NCBI RefSeq assembly: GCF_004324835.1
Contig: NW_021163301.1
Location: forward strand, 62,001 to 126,000
DNA length: 64,000 nucleotides
Reading direction: 5' to 3'
Origin: Dendronephthya gigantea
Taxonomy: Eukaryota > Cnidaria > Anthozoa > Malacalcyonacea > Nephtheidae
The number at the start of each line of letters is the position of its first letter. Position 1 is the first letter of the stretch. Positions 36,612 through 50,642 of this stretch are shown here, piece by piece. The notes under the pieces were generated by a model that had not been told where the DNA came from, did not search any database, and was given only the letters and a program-made list of their open reading frames with translations. Made by a program: the position numbers and the translations under genes.

Positions 36612-36940
36612 TCTCACACCTTGTTGACAAGTTGTTGACTCAACAAGCTTGTCGCAAGTTGTGAACAAGTTTGTAACAAGCTTGTTGACTTATCGTGCTG
36701 AACAAGCTTGTAGATATCAAGCTTGTTACAACTTGTTGGCTCGCGGACTTGTAGCGAGTTGTTTGAACAACTTGTATCAAGCTTGTTGAGAACAAAATTA
36801 ATGTTATCAAATTTGTCCGAACAAGTTGTTGTTGACAATTTGTTGGCGTTAACAACAACTTGCTACAAGTCTTTTTTAACGCGTTGTAACAACATTATTA
36901 TTAACAAGTTTGTTCCCGTTTGTCCCAACAATTTGTAGCG
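36612..36940. repeat. Degenerate acaagcttgt / aacaacttgt repeat cluster
   Basis: Over 300 bp consists of irregularly spaced, mutually complementary words such as ttgacaagttgttgac, aacaagcttgt and caacttgttg. The region can fold in many registers. Open frames on both strands across it (Leu/Thr/Ser/Cys-rich) come from the repeat. Confidence 0.8.
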
Positions 36941-37753
36941 CCATTGTTAACATCTGTGTGGTTTCAGTGATTTGTCTGGATTTTGTATCATATCCATGAT
37001 ACGGAGTATATCAGTTAGTAAAATGATGATGAGATGCGCGTTGAAATCTCTTCATTCAAAATGTACGGAGAAAGGCGGCTATATATAATTGTTCCAATTT
37101 CGAAACTAAATATATTACTGTAGACTGCAGTTATACATCAAAACATTACAATTCTACGATCAAGGGCTGGGATAAAAATCACGTTTTAGTTAACGCGTTT
37201 CTGTCATGCTTGGTGATCACAGGAAACCGCCATTTTCTATTAACGTGGTCCTTGGTCTTATACAAAAAACACGATTTATTCTGTTTTTAAGAGTCAAGGG
37301 ATGAAAACTTAAATGTCTCTCTAACAAGATCCTGGCTTGCGAGGTTGTCTCCCTAATCGATCCTGAATATTTTTTTCAAAAAAATATCGATTGGCTTATT
37401 CTATTGTTTTATTGTTCTACTGTATTGTTCTCTATCTCGCAAAACTTCTTTCGTAGCTTTTCTTATAGCAAACTAAAATTCTCATTCCAAGTTTTATTTA
37501 TTCTAGTTCAGCTCCGAGGATGTCATATACACAACAGCATATGCTTCAGATTTCGTGGAGACGCATTTCATTACCTCAAAATCATTTTCGGGATCATGTT
37601 CAAGTCAACTGCCAAAAAGCTCCTGCGCCTTCAAACGGTTTGTGGTGCCAACAATTTATTAAATAACTACATTTAAACTACAAAAAACCTATTAAAAAAT
37701 TATGACTATACTATAGAAAAGAGATCAGAGGTTTGGACTAGAAACACTATTTT

Positions 37754-37943
37754 AAGGCCGTGTTGATACACAATGCAATTTTTCTTGCAATTTGCAATGC
37801 AATTCTATTTTTTAGGGATGTAAACTCAGTGAAGAGTTTTCGAGAATTAATAAGCACAGATTTCGTAGTTGCCACATTTACATCTCTCAAAAATATAATT
37901 GCGTTGCTATTTGAAAGAAAAATTGCATTGAGTAACGAGGCTT
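37754..37943. mobile_element. Foldback (MITE-like) element
   Basis: The left arm taaggccgtgttgatacaca followed by atgcaatttttc pairs imperfectly with the right arm gaaaaattgcattgagtaac followed by gaggct. Inner arms also pair: agggatgtaaactc.../...catttacatctctc. No coding capacity. Confidence 0.65.
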
Positions 37944-39217
37944 TACAAAACGAGTATACTAAATAACATTTCTGCCGATCTGTTTTATCTATAATCGCAG
38001 AAAGATGGAGGATGTGCATTTCAACAGAATGAATAGTGGAAAAAAGCGAATAGCAGTCGTAAATGAGGTAGATAGCAGTTGATGGCAGTCGTAAAGGAGG
38101 TAATTTCTTTTATGTGTTAAAGACGTCATTGGTAGTTTATCTTGCAACGTTTTCCATTTTTTTCACATGTCATGCATTTTCCAAAAAATATGCAGTCATC
38201 CGCCAGCTTTTCCGTAATAATAAATTAATTCACTTGAGTATCTTCAACGAAGCGCCATCTTGCAACTGATTTTGACAAATTACTTATTTCGTCGGGGAAT
38301 TTAGAAATTGAATTTACAGCTGGCTGACTGTGTTCTCACAACAGGGGCTTTTTTGAAAGTTTGATGGCGGTATCTACTATCCACATGCCTGTTAGATGAA
38401 TTTTGAAAACCAAGGAAAGGATTGATCTCAGTCGTATAAACTAAAGGTTCTATCCGTCATTTCGTTAGCAAAAGCAGCAAAATTCATCAACGTGTTTATT
38501 GTAGGTGTTGATTTCGGGAACTCCATTCCATGACGAGTACTTGCAGCAAACCCAGATTGCTCAGACTTGCTCAGAGTGCGTTTCACATTACTCATCAGGT
38601 GCACAAACGTGTTTATACCTCGCGAAGAGATCTTCATGGAAGATATTAGTGCGTTATGATTGTAGAGACATTGCTTGGTGTTACCTCTTTATTATGTGAA
38701 TCTACGAAGAAAAAAAATGAAGGACATCTATGTGCAATCTTTCATGTCTCCTAATCTACAATACATGCATGCATTTATATTGGAAAACTCTAAAAGGAAT
38801 TCTTAATTTCAGACGTTGGTATCGATATTGTTCCGATATCCCATGCACCCCTGTGCATACATCTTTTGTTTACATTTTTCTTGTGTAGAAACTTTTGTAG
38901 AAATGAGGAACATAATACCTCGAATCTTAAACCCTAACTCTGCAACAACATATGTGTATTAGTTGAAATAGGCCGATGTATTATACTACCATGACACGTT
39001 TTTAACTAGAAATGTTAATCAATACACAGCTGGGAAGAGCATTCTATACAGTACATGATCAAATTCCAGGGTTTGGTGGCAAAGCTTTGTCAAATGCGGA
39101 AAATATAGGTGCAATCTCTTTCAGGACTGTATTTCCCGCATTTTGCAATATTTTTTAGCCACACTTTGCGGTTGATGTGTTCGAACGAGCAATATAACCT
39201 TGCGTAATCAGACATAC

Positions 39218-42200
39218 CTCACTAATTATCACCCAGTTTTGTCCAGTATGATCATTGACTCTAATCAGAAGCTCACTCACTTTACCAATCGTAGCTGGGA
39301 CAGCATAATCAGCAAGACCGTTCACAAATTTACCCACACGAATATAATCATTAGGCAAAAATTCTCCTTTTACAAACGTTTTCTGTGCTTCCACGTCAGA
39401 TGCAGGAGTTTCATGGGACACTGTTTCAAGAAACATGAATAGTTAAAATATCGAGCCTGGTTCAATTTAAGTCGCAATTGTCGTGAACATGTCAAGGTGG
39501 CTGATGTGATAGAATATTTTTGTGAATACAGTCAACAATGACCGATTTGAATTATCTGGACTATCCTTTTAAAAAATGACTTGTTCACTACAATACCACA
39601 AAATGGAAACCAGGCTTTACGTGATATATTATGACTATTTGCATCATTAGTTAATTTCGGTCTAAAACGTAAGTTGTCCCGGAATAGAATGAATATTTAG
39701 TCATCAAGCATTTTGACAATTGTCATTGTCACAGTTTCACTACCCGTGCATACTGTTAGCAAGGAATAGTACTCGTGATTTTAAAAACCCTCCCCGGGTC
39801 ATGGCAGCTTGGCAAAATCTTCAAACATCACTGGTATACTATTAATAACTGGTTGTATATTCCATGATTACCTAAACGTATGAGGTAATGTTAGGTTTTC
39901 GTAGGAAAATACCTTAATTACTTACTTCACCTGGTATGACAACTGCACACAACCTAATTTACACAAATACCTTTCCATCTATTTGACCAACTTCTTAATA
40001 CTCACATTTCTCTCTTTTCAACTTGCTCTCTGTTGTCAAAATCTCGACAGATGCATTGGAAAAATGTCACCAGGATGTTCCACATTTCCAGTATTGATAC
40101 GAAAACTAGAAAAAGTTACAAATTCATATTTACCACATCCATGTTTTTAAATTGCAACATGTATTTCGATACTTAGCACTGAAATTATACTAAATTATAC
40201 TAAAAGTTATACTATGGTAAAGTTTTGTTACTTATGAATGCATGCAGAAATTCAGTTGTGCACTTACTGTTCAAGATAAAGTTCTTCATCGAACTTGAAC
40301 CGAACAACATCTCCCTTGTGTGGGGTGTGACCCCAAAAGAAACTCTGCCCGGTGTACGCCCTTTCTATCGTATGGGTTTGGTACACATTGATTGTTGTGA
40401 TTACTGACGCCTTCGGATTAAGATGAGCTTGAAACAATGGAGCTTTCTTGAAATCCTTATCCTATACAAACGTATATGTATTATAAATAGGTTTCTGTAA
40501 CTATGGTAACTGAGTCGCAACCCATGTCTCAGACGTGCACTACGCAGAAAGGGATCTAATTTTGAATGCGAGAGACTGATATCATTGCAGCACAGTGGGT
40601 AATCTGAGGATGGGTGATTTACATATTCCTTTCACGATTGTCTTTAAAGAAGACAATTACGTAGTTGGACCTCCCTGGGATCAAGCTGACTGCGCACTGA
40701 ATAAAATGACAGAAGCGCAGACGTATGTAACCACGTTAATAAATGTAATTCATGAATACTTTGTTTCGGACCTTTCGGTATATTTGGTACTGCAGGGGAG
40801 CTGTTTGTCAGTGATGTTTCACTCATACCATAATGTTTCTTTATCTATACTGGCCGTAGCCCCGTAAACTTACAACTAAATTCTGTCTCTTTCCAGGCAA
40901 TGATGATTCCTTTCCAACATGTTGAAACAGAGAAGGCTTAAAACGGATTCGTAACTGAGCCTTTTCTCGATTGCAGTGAGCCTAAAGTATAAAATGGAAG
41001 AATTGGAGGACTACCACACGCGAGGTTCATACAGTAATACACCACAAGTATCAGTACTGTTTTCAAAGCCTTGGACGCAGGCCACGCACTCATATTAGCC
41101 AATTATTTTTTTTACAAATCAGCAGCGGGAGGAATCCTAGCCTTTCCTATACAATCTGATTGGCTGTAGTCGCGGGCGGAATTTTACCGATATCTGACCA
41201 CGGTCCGGAATCCTATATTTCATGCTCGAGCGAAAGCGTATTTGTTTTGTTTTTCTAAAGATTTTTTCGCAAACTTTTGACTTTTTTACCTTTTTTTTAA
41301 ATATATCGACCAAATGATTATCACGATAAATTGAAGTGAACTTTAGTAGATTAAACGAACCAGGTTTTGATTGTTTATGTTTTCGTCGCCATTGCATAAT
41401 ACGAATAAACATGTCATTTACCGGACCTCGCAGCCGGTAAATAACATATATGTATTTGTACACCAATATTAATACCGTACTTGGCGCAGTCGCGTACGAA
41501 GCAGACTATATCCAGTATTAACAGCATGTGTGACATGTAATTAGTGTAGTGACCTAGTCTTGCATCTGCGTCATGCGTCCGCATTATAGGATCCGGCCAT
41601 GTTAGTAATCAGGCTCAATTCACAAAAAATGTGACGCGAGATGAAATTCAGATTCTTTGAATATCATGCCTAGCAGCTAGAACAAGTAGCTAACTAAAAA
41701 GGATTATAAATATACAGCTGTTCACATACGCCCGGTTACCTCTGATTTAACGACACGTGAGATGATTTGAGGTATTGAAATGAGCCTTCCTTGAATCAAA
41801 ACAAGCACGTGCTCTTGTTAGGCTGACTACACGACAACCAGAATCATGTTATTTACTCAATTCAATACCTCAAAGTCATTTTACGCTACGTTAAATCTCG
41901 GGTAACCGGATTTATGTGATTACCGGGTGGTTACCTGGTCTTATCCGGGCTGCACACTTTAACCCACAGTATGTGATCGAGTAGCCAATCAACAGGCTTA
42001 TCTTTGTGAAACATAAGGAAGAACTCAACAATCGCTGGTAGATCACTTGTTCGGAATAGTTTTCCTGCAATATCAATGAAAATGTATAAATTCTAGGGAT
42101 AACATGAGGACCGCGGTTATAGGAATGCGGGATAGCGCTATATGAATATATTCCAACAGATGCAATCATGTAGTTGTTCGAATTGCCCAAAAATAGCCTG

Positions 42201-45200
42201 AAAGCCCTTGAAGTATGGTAAAAGCCGCACCCCAGTATCGAAGTTTCTCGTTATTAATTGTTGGCTTCATTGATTTTTATTGATGTTCAGGCGCCGGTTG
42301 TATGAAAGCCGGATAGCGCCATCTACCGGATAGTGGGGTTTTTTTTTTTCAATCGCTTTAAAATCGACCTTTGTTAGGAATAACTTCGACTAAATCTTAG
42401 TATTCCTAAATTGAGAATCCTCTTTAACAATTGTTGGTTTCAAAGCAGAAATTTATTGCTTTCCAAGCATTTTAGAATGGTTGAAACTTGAAAACATCAC
42501 TATCTGGTGGATAGCGCTATCCAGGCTTCGTACGGCCCCCAGGGTGACTGATGATTACTATCCAGTGACTCCAGTCTTCTTCCATCTGGCCTCTGGGGTA
42601 CTACATGCAGTCAGTGTCTTATCAACGATATTTGGGACTTCATATACTTGAAGATTGATAAAAATTGCAATAAAGATTGCTGTTGCTCATGCATACACGG
42701 GCGGTTTGATCAGACCAATGGATCAGATTCACAAAAAAGAACTTTGCTTTACATGACTAATATACAAGTGTGGCCACTCGAGTAAATGTACGTCATGTTA
42801 ACAACTGTGGTTATTTAATTGAATAAAATGCAGAAGTACTTTTACATACCAATAAAACCAAGGGACGAGAATTCAAGGATCATCCAACGATTCTCAGTTT
42901 GTTGCAAAGCAAAGGTTCGTATTGTACTCACGTATCCAGGTGTTGCAATTAAATCATCTTCGAGCTAAACGAAAGCATGAATGAGATACCGAAAAAATCC
43001 TGTCACATCATGCAGAGCTAAAGGGCAGGGATAAGAACACTTCAGGAAGTCATTCTTCTTATTTTACCTGAACATAGAACCGAGCTCTCTGCTGTGCGTA
43101 CATCATGAGATATGAAAAGTCCAGATTCTGCTTTGTTCGCCATCTTGAAAAGTAAAGTTGAATTAAAATTTTATCGAATAAACAATGAGTCGTCTAAGTT
43201 ACATTTGTACAGAAAGTACAAATATTGGTCCAAAGTCTCTGCTTATGTACTGTAGAAGGCTAACAGCAAAATAAAATTTATATCAATGGAGCGCTGACAA
43301 GCAGGACATACTTCATAAATTATTAACATCATAAACTTAATCTAACACCAACTCGAGCCCCCTGGCGATCAAATCGAACCAGCTTCGTATGATATCTATA
43401 CAGACGCTGTGTGTAAATTGCTTTTCAATGAAGCGCTTGGCCACGAGGTCCCACTCTCACAATTTTTAGAATTACTCCTAACTCCCCATTAGGAGTTCAA
43501 TTTAATGAGTGCAATGCGCGGAAAATCGTTATCACTTTTTAAGACGGATGAATTTTCCACTCTTACTCTATTACTGAATATATACTATAGTCTAGCCTAA
43601 ATACATAATAAATATGGCCATGCTCCCAATAGTACCCCCTGTGTGTACGATGCTGATATTTAAATGATTGATTTATAAATATTTTAACAAGTTTTTATTA
43701 AGGTAGAAAATGAAGAGACTTACTTCACTCGCAAAGGAGGATCGTGGAAAGTTACATCTTTTGGAAGGTTATTCAAATCGGGATAAAATTCTTTTGGCGG
43801 GACGACAATTTCTATTAATCCTGAACGAATATAGCTATGAAACCTAGGATGAAAAATACATTGCACATTGTCATTATAATTAACATGCCCAAAATTGAAA
43901 ATAACCACTGACGTGTGTCCGTGTGAGTGCACTACCACACATCTGTCACATCACACATGTTTATGAAGAAAATACAGTTGTCCTATAGAAATACTTTTAC
44001 CGAAATTACTTTTGCGTCTCATTTTCGATGTCTTAACACTAAGCTAAACGTAAAGATGCCTGAAAAATTGACATGTAATTATCGTTATCTGATGTTATGT
44101 ATTGTGTGCAATATTGCAAATATTGGATTGTCAAGGAATTAAACTAAGCAGACAATGCTTAAGAGAAGCGGGGGCCCAAGGCTTGCGCAAGATCAAGGTG
44201 CTTGACCATTGAATCCAATATCAACATTATGGCCGATAAAAACTAATATAACCAAGCAACAGAATAGCAGCGTCTTTTAACAACTTCGCATCAAATGTTT
44301 TAAAAAGCGTCCTGAAATAGATAAAAACACTGATGGAGGTTTAAAACCTCGAAAAGTCTTTTTAGGCAGTTACACCATGCACATAACACATTTGATGTGA
44401 CTGGTTTTTTTTAGATAATTCTCACACAGCTATTTAATCAAGATACGTGGTTGAGAAGAGAGAATAGCCTCCCCTATACCCGCTGAACACCTGTGTTATC
44501 CAGCCATTAATCTCTTTATTAGGAGATGTATGTGATAATTGTTGTGATACGTTGTTTCCGTATCAAAGGTAGCTGAAATAAAATATCAAATTTAACCTGT
44601 TGATAAAAAAATGGAAATTATTTTGCTTTTGTGATGTGTATTTTGATTTTTGTGACCAATTTCAATTTTTCATAATGAGTTCCCCTATATTCACTAGTCA
44701 CTTCAACAGAATGTTCATTGATGCATTTAGCAATTACTTAACAAAACAGAATCATATTTCAATATATGTCATCTTGCCAAGAATTTTTTCTACTGCAATG
44801 AGTTTCAAGGCAGTAAGGCTAATGAATGTACATACCTGTCTTTCAGTTCTTTGATTAGCTTGCTTACAAAGATTTTATCTTCAATTTCTGCTATAAATAC
44901 AATGAGTATACAATCTCTTTTCTCCTCATCCGATATTCCTGTTATAAGTGACTGGATTGTGTTTAAAACATAACTGGCCTTGTCCCTCTTGATAGTTGGA
45001 ACTCCAAAAGCAAGGGAAACTGAAAGAGCAGAAATCAATAAAAGATGAAAATATGATAAACTAATTTGCTGTACATTCCATGAATTAGTATTAAGGACAG
45101 TTTAAATGACTCTGTTTAATTTAAAATTAATCATTGGATCAAGATTCAGATTTGGGGAATTAATTTTCCAGGCTATTGACACAGTTACTTGTCCATGGTT

Positions 45201-47204
45201 TCATAATTATGCAATGCTTATGGAAGACCATGTTCTGCATCTTACATCCACCAAAACAAAGATTATATATTATAGAAATTATAGTACCTCCATGTCTGCC
45301 AGCTGAGACTTGAGTTGCTGGCACCAAACTGTTCTTGCTTCCCAATAAGTGTGACATATAATTATATATACTAGGTAGTGTTAATTGAGTATTGTTCAGA
45401 AATTCTGCATCTTTAATTTTAGTTCTATTGTTTCTTAATGCACTTTTATATTGATGTAATGACGATGATGACCTAATGGATATCAAATTTTGAGCAACTT
45501 CATCATTCTTTGATTCTACAAGACGGAGTCTCATAGACAGGCCTTTCAATCTTTCAATGATAGATGGATCAACTTCCACACCAGTTTTTAGAACTATATA
45601 AAATGCATAAATGTACAATTATCAAATGTATCAAAATTATCAATCACATTAAATTATAAGCATATGGATGAATTGAAAGCTAATTTATTGGTGTTGCTCT
45701 GCATCAAGCTACACTTCAAATATCACCAACAATTCAAATGTTATACATGTATTTTGTAATCTAGTACACACATATGTGTGAAAATCTTCTGATAAAAAAA
45801 TTGTCACTGTAAAGAATAACAGAGTTTCAGATTTTATTGAAATCACTGTCAAGCTAGGATACATATGCAAAATATACTTGGTAAACATCAACACGAAAGC
45901 ATTGACTGGTGCCAGTTGCCATTAATTAATACTGTAAAAGTTAAGATTAAACTTCCTATTGTGATTTAGGTTTTATATTACAGGACTTAAGAAGATCATA
46001 TTCCAATGGCTTCAATGTAAGTAAAAGACAGTAGCAAATCAAAAGTATGTATTATGGAATTAACTGAAGTTAATCACCAAAAATGTAGTTAAGAGATCTA
46101 TACATCCAGCCTTAAAAAGTTTCTTTTATCATTCAAATAATTACCATGACTACAAAGACTAAAATTGGATTCTGCTAATTCAAACCTTGACCAAGTGCAT
46201 TTACACATGAAACAATTTATTAAGGGATTACTATATGAACAAGTTATCTTCACATTTTGATATTTGTTTCAAAATTGCTGAATAAAACGAAACTGAAAAT
46301 CTCAAATCGGTATCCGAAATCTAAACGTGCTGTAGTTCCAAAGATTCATGTTTTAGAAATCTACCTTAAAGGGCCATGTAACATGTTAATTAGATCAAAT
46401 TAATGCAAAATGCCATAAAAACCAGTTCACTATAGCCAACACAATCTCAGCAGTAAGCAAATACTGTGCGTACTATACAGCAAAATAAAAATATTTTATT
46501 CGACACATATATTCTGATTTTTACCTGCCCTAAATATAAATAAACCATTTGTTGGATGTACACAGTACCCGGTATGTATAAACGAAACACGAATGAAATA
46601 AACATATTTTCAAGTTTGTAAGCAGGAAGATTTGGGAAATTTAAGCTATAATATATAATATGAATATACAATATGTCCTGCAATTGATTAAGTTGCTGAC
46701 AGCACTACCGGCAGAAAAATAAAGATATAACGTGTCAATATGGGAACCCGTGATGGAAAGTTAGTGTATTACGACGCTCTATACAGATAGATACAAAACA
46801 TTTAAATGACGCTTCTTCGAATGGAAACTGGAAAGTGAGGGGCTTTGAAAGACAATATACCAATTAGAAAAAATATAAATGAAGATGAGACCCGCATAAA
46901 TTTTACAACACTTTAATTTCCGTTTTTAACGGTCTGTAAACTGGAAATAAACATTTATTTTCATGGAGTGACAGTGTTACATTGTCGACCGGAAGCACAC
47001 ACGCACACAAGCGTAAACTGCCTAAGCTTGGCTTGTGCAGCTTGTTAAATTACCTTGCTAAAAGTGCAACATAAAACGGTAAACAATTATAAAGTAAAAC
47101 TTACCTCTGTTACCACCATCCGATGTTATAATCAAGAAAATAACAGGAAGCAAAAACAATACTGTTGCGAGTATAATGCGGTTTCTCCGAAGAGTAAACC
47201 CCAT
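39218..47204 (-). CDS. MGAT4: MGAT4-type alpha-1,3-mannosyl-glycoprotein 4-beta-N-acetylglucosaminyltransferase
   Basis: Golgi enzyme adding the beta-1,4-GlcNAc branch of complex N-glycans; the A/B/C paralogue is not assigned. Exons in coding order: 47105-47204, 45288-45593, 44836-45019, 43724-43843, 43068-43143, 42850-42964, 41935-42064, 40874-40981, 40268-40461, 40006-40105, 39218-39420, about 545 residues against ~535 in human MGAT4A. The first exon encodes a type II signal anchor ([20 protein letters not shown]). Family signatures follow in order: [72 protein letters not shown] (acidic metal-binding motif), [58 protein letters not shown] and [13 protein letters not shown]. Two single-base deletions are inferred (near 41937 and in the A run 40060-40064). 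The last few codons and the stop were not located. Confidence 0.93.
41716..41920. mobile_element. MITE-like palindrome close to an MGAT4 splice donor
   Basis: The left arm ttcacatacgcccggttacc and right arm ggtaaccggatttatgtgat, with inner gaggtattgaaatgagc / ttcaatacctcaaa, define a ~205-bp element related to the one at 13066-13279. On the minus strand it starts about 15 bp after the donor of the exon 41935-42064. Confidence 0.7.
42292..42542. mobile_element. Foldback element with ggatagcgc arms in MGAT4 intron
   Basis: The left end ggcgccggttgtatgaaagc followed by cggatagcgccatctaccgg pairs with the right end ctggtggatagcgctatcca followed by ggcttcgtacggcccc. The inner arms are less conserved. 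No coding capacity. Confidence 0.65.
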
Positions 47205-48058
47205 TTCGTGTCAACACAAAACAACTTGACGGCGTGTACAGCTCAGAGAAATACACGCTACACATACATTTCGATGCTGCGAGGAAAAACCACGATGGAA
47301 CGTACAAATTCGTCGCCCAAATTACTATTTAAAACACATTTAGCAGACAAGACATTCAACACTACACACAACAATATGTGGCCTGGCCACTGAAGACCGC
47401 TGACGGCATTTACCGACAAATACGTCCTGTGATTGGTCAAAATCATTCAGCTATTAGGGCGCACTTAAAATTCATTATTGCAAAAGATCCACAAAATTAT
47501 TTTTGTATACAGACTATACAAAATTATGATAATGATGCATGTGTTTCCGCAGCATATTAGACACTATTACATGTTTGATATAAGCGCTGAGAATAAACCT
47601 CGCCACATTGCGCAAAAAAGGATTCCAAATTATCTTTGTTTTTGTCGAACCTGTTTTGGGTTGTAACCTGGACGTGTCCAAATACAAGCCAGTTTGCCCA
47701 GACCCCAGTTAAAATATTTCCCACTGAATAATCCCACGAGGATATATACCTTTATAAAGAGTCCGCGCTGTGTATTTGCGAAGAAAGCATCTTCCTGACT
47801 TGACCATACATGTATCTTGTCAAAAGTTACGCCAGATCCAGGATCAGTTGTATAAATTAAAGATAGTTGAGAAGGTTCTAACTTCTAACTATAAATTTGT
47901 GACAGGGTTGACAAATCAGCATCATGTATTTTTCAAAATAACCACTTTTTAACTAATAACTTGATACTTGTGTACCGCAAGACGTCAAAAAGTTGCGACA
48001 GTGGTATGTATCAATACACCCTTCCGCTAATTACGTCACAACATTATCAATTTAATTT

Positions 48059-48290
48059 AGAACCACCTTAAATGAGTTGGATTTCAAATTTTACTCTCAC
48101 GAGCCGTGCAAAGATGCAAAAATATATACATTCGTCAATCTTCAATATATACATTCGTTTTGATAAATAAGTGAGGAAAAAAGCCATATTGAAAGCTTAT
48201 TGCCACAAGGATGTTTTGTATCTTTACACGTGGCTCGTGAGAGTAAAATTAATTTCTTATCATGGGAAATCAATTTCATTTAAAATTGAA
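48059..48290. mobile_element. Degraded foldback element, copy in duplication A
   Basis: The left terminus agaaccaccttaaatgag and internal arms tttactctcacgagccgtgc / cacgtggctcgtgagagtaa are retained. The right terminus seen in copy B (ttaaggtggttct) is lost here. It therefore predates the segmental duplication. Confidence 0.55.
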
Positions 48291-50276
48291 AACGATAATC
48301 TTGCGACGTACTATCGAAAGGGATTATTGCAGTTGTCAATTGTATTTTTCCAAGAGCAATAGCAGCAAAATGTAAACCGATACTTTCATCCCCCTGAGAG
48401 AAGTCAAACAATATAAAGTCATGTTCTGATTTTTTTACGGCTGGATATTGGCGACTTGTATTTGAACAGTGTCGTCATGGCGACGTGATGTTTGTAATTG
48501 TAAAGATCCAATGTGATAAATTATTTATCTGATCTTCTTTATTGTGGCGCCTCGTTGATGCCACCTCAGTTTATATCACTGTTATATTTTGTCCCATTGA
48601 GAAGAGCTATGGTATGGCACGTAGTGCTAATCTGCTATTTTCTCCTGCATAAGACACGTACTGACTACTGGACTGATTTTTGTATTTAATTAAACAGCAC
48701 TGAAAACTGCAGTTTACTGCCAGATCAACTTGAATTTTTGATATAAACTGAACTGTTAACTGGATACATAATATTTTAAGTTGTCGAACAAAAAAGAATG
48801 AACAACGAACATAATAAGAACCTCATTCATTGACTTATAGGCTATCATAACTCCATATATTTGTTTACCTTTGCAGCAGGTGCAAGAGCTAGATCTATAT
48901 ATAATAATTAATAAGTGTCAAATGCATGTATGAGGAACTGAAAAATTAGATTTTCTAATTAAAATTTTGAGGAAGAACTATTTGAACAGCTCAGCACGCA
49001 CAGCTTTAGGGATGTTATAAAGATTATCGATGTAGCCGAACATTTTGTAAAAACCGGTAAGTGTATGTCATTCTTATTCCATATTTTTTTTTATTCATAG
49101 AGCTAGAGCTATAATGTATGAATTAAATCTTTCAAACCATTGAAACAAAGTCATTAATAAAAACTTTCTGCGATCAGATGCAGCAAATGTATATGTAGCT
49201 ATGACCATGTAACATGTGCTTAATTGAACTATAGAAGCTTGGCTTGTGTATAAGCCGTAGGGTGATATGATTTCCAATGATATCTTTCGCCACTTATCAT
49301 TCCGGCGTCCTGTTGTAGTTACTTGTATTCCCATATATATTCTTAATTAGCTAAATAGATTGCTTATCAAGTACGGCCGGCTAAACCGCAATTTATAATA
49401 TAAGGCTTGGAACACTCTAGCCCCATAGCTTTTTACCTCGAAACTTTCGTTACGTTCTATACGAAATTTCACTTCTTAAAATGCGGAGAACAATTAACTT
49501 TCAAAGCCAATGTAACTTTATGGGGATTACTGAAAGTATCGATCAGTCTTTTGGAGACAATAAATCATTAAATTGCTAGCCGAAGATTGAGTAAAAGCGC
49601 AGTTTTATAATTACAGCACGAGTGCCGGTTCCATACGCAGGACAAAAATCATATCGGCATATGATACAGAGTCGTCTTTCCAGAAACAACGCATGGTTAG
49701 ATTTACACTTATCGCACAACGGCTGGGGGCAAATGCTTATTTTATTGGATTCGTTACGGGCAACTTGGCTTTCTATGAAACCAGAGGATCAGAGACAATA
49801 TAGATGATTAGCAGCAGCAAAATATTTGCTGCACTACATTAAAGATTAAAATCTTATATACCGCAAAACAGTTAGCGTGTTACTGCTTATTTATAGACCC
49901 ATTGGCTGGCAAAGTATTTATTGTCCATACCATTAATAATTTCACCAAGTGCATGTTTTTTTTCGCGCGATAGCAACTAATTGTCTTTGGCATAACTGGT
50001 CGAAAACCCTTATCTTCAAATTGCCGGCAAGGTTAGGACCATGCAATTATTGGCATACGAAGTATAGTCATGCATAATAATATACATTGAAAAATTATAT
50101 ACAATAGATGCATCAAAATTGTTGAAACTCTTCAGCTATCAGAGAATTCTCTCGATATTGAGAAGCTAAGTCATGCACAGACGATAATCCCGATCCCTCC
50201 CGAACGTCAAGTTTTCGTGCAAAAAATTGATAACAATCCGAAGCCTATACCAAATCGACCCGTACCTAAATTAATA

Positions 50277-50642
50277 GGGACCTTAAGCATGTAAGACGGC
50301 AACACGACGACGACGTGGTTGGAATACTCCTTTAAATAAATGTTATGATAAAGCGTTCTTCTATGATTATCAACTGTACCAATTTAATGAGATATAAGAC
50401 GTTAAAAAAACTGTGTTTACGTTTAGGGAAAATTCTATAGAGCCTAATTCGAGGTAGCGCTCACTGGGTCCTGAAATGCCGACGTTCTACATAGGACGTA
50501 ATAAACGACGTTCTGCCGTTGTAAACAGAACGTAGATCACGTCTAAAACTCCCACGGGTATTTAATAATTCATTTCTTCTCAAGGAAGCATTGTATTGAT
50601 AGCTGCCGTCGTCGTGTTCCCGTCCTACATGCTTAAGGTCCC
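50277..50642. mobile_element. 366-bp foldback element with 5-bp target duplication
   Basis: The termini gggaccttaagcatgtaaga and tcctacatgcttaaggtccc are inverted repeats, continuing inward as cggcaacacgacgacg / gtcgtcgtgttcccg. TAATA flanks both ends (50272-50276, 50643-50647). The duplicate locus has a single TAATA at 61709-61713 and no insertion, so both element borders are defined exactly. No coding capacity. Confidence 0.93.

Larger units (their letters stand above)
36390..39217. other. Intergenic region with repeats between alpha-arrestin and MGAT4 genes
   Basis: It contains the acaagttg-type repeat (36612-36940) and a foldback element (37754-37943). The terminal exon of the minus-strand MGAT4 gene should lie somewhere here or just upstream, but I could not fix it. 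Small frames at 37404-37676 and 38428-38699 have no recognisable motif. Confidence 0.45.

Noticed and set aside
36426-36938. Four overlapping small frames on both strands
   Set aside because: Products of the acaagttg repeat cluster, with compositionally biased translations.
38505-38699. Possible last exon of MGAT4 or a separate small gene
   Set aside because: No acceptor in the right phase and no similarity to the expected family C-terminus could be shown.
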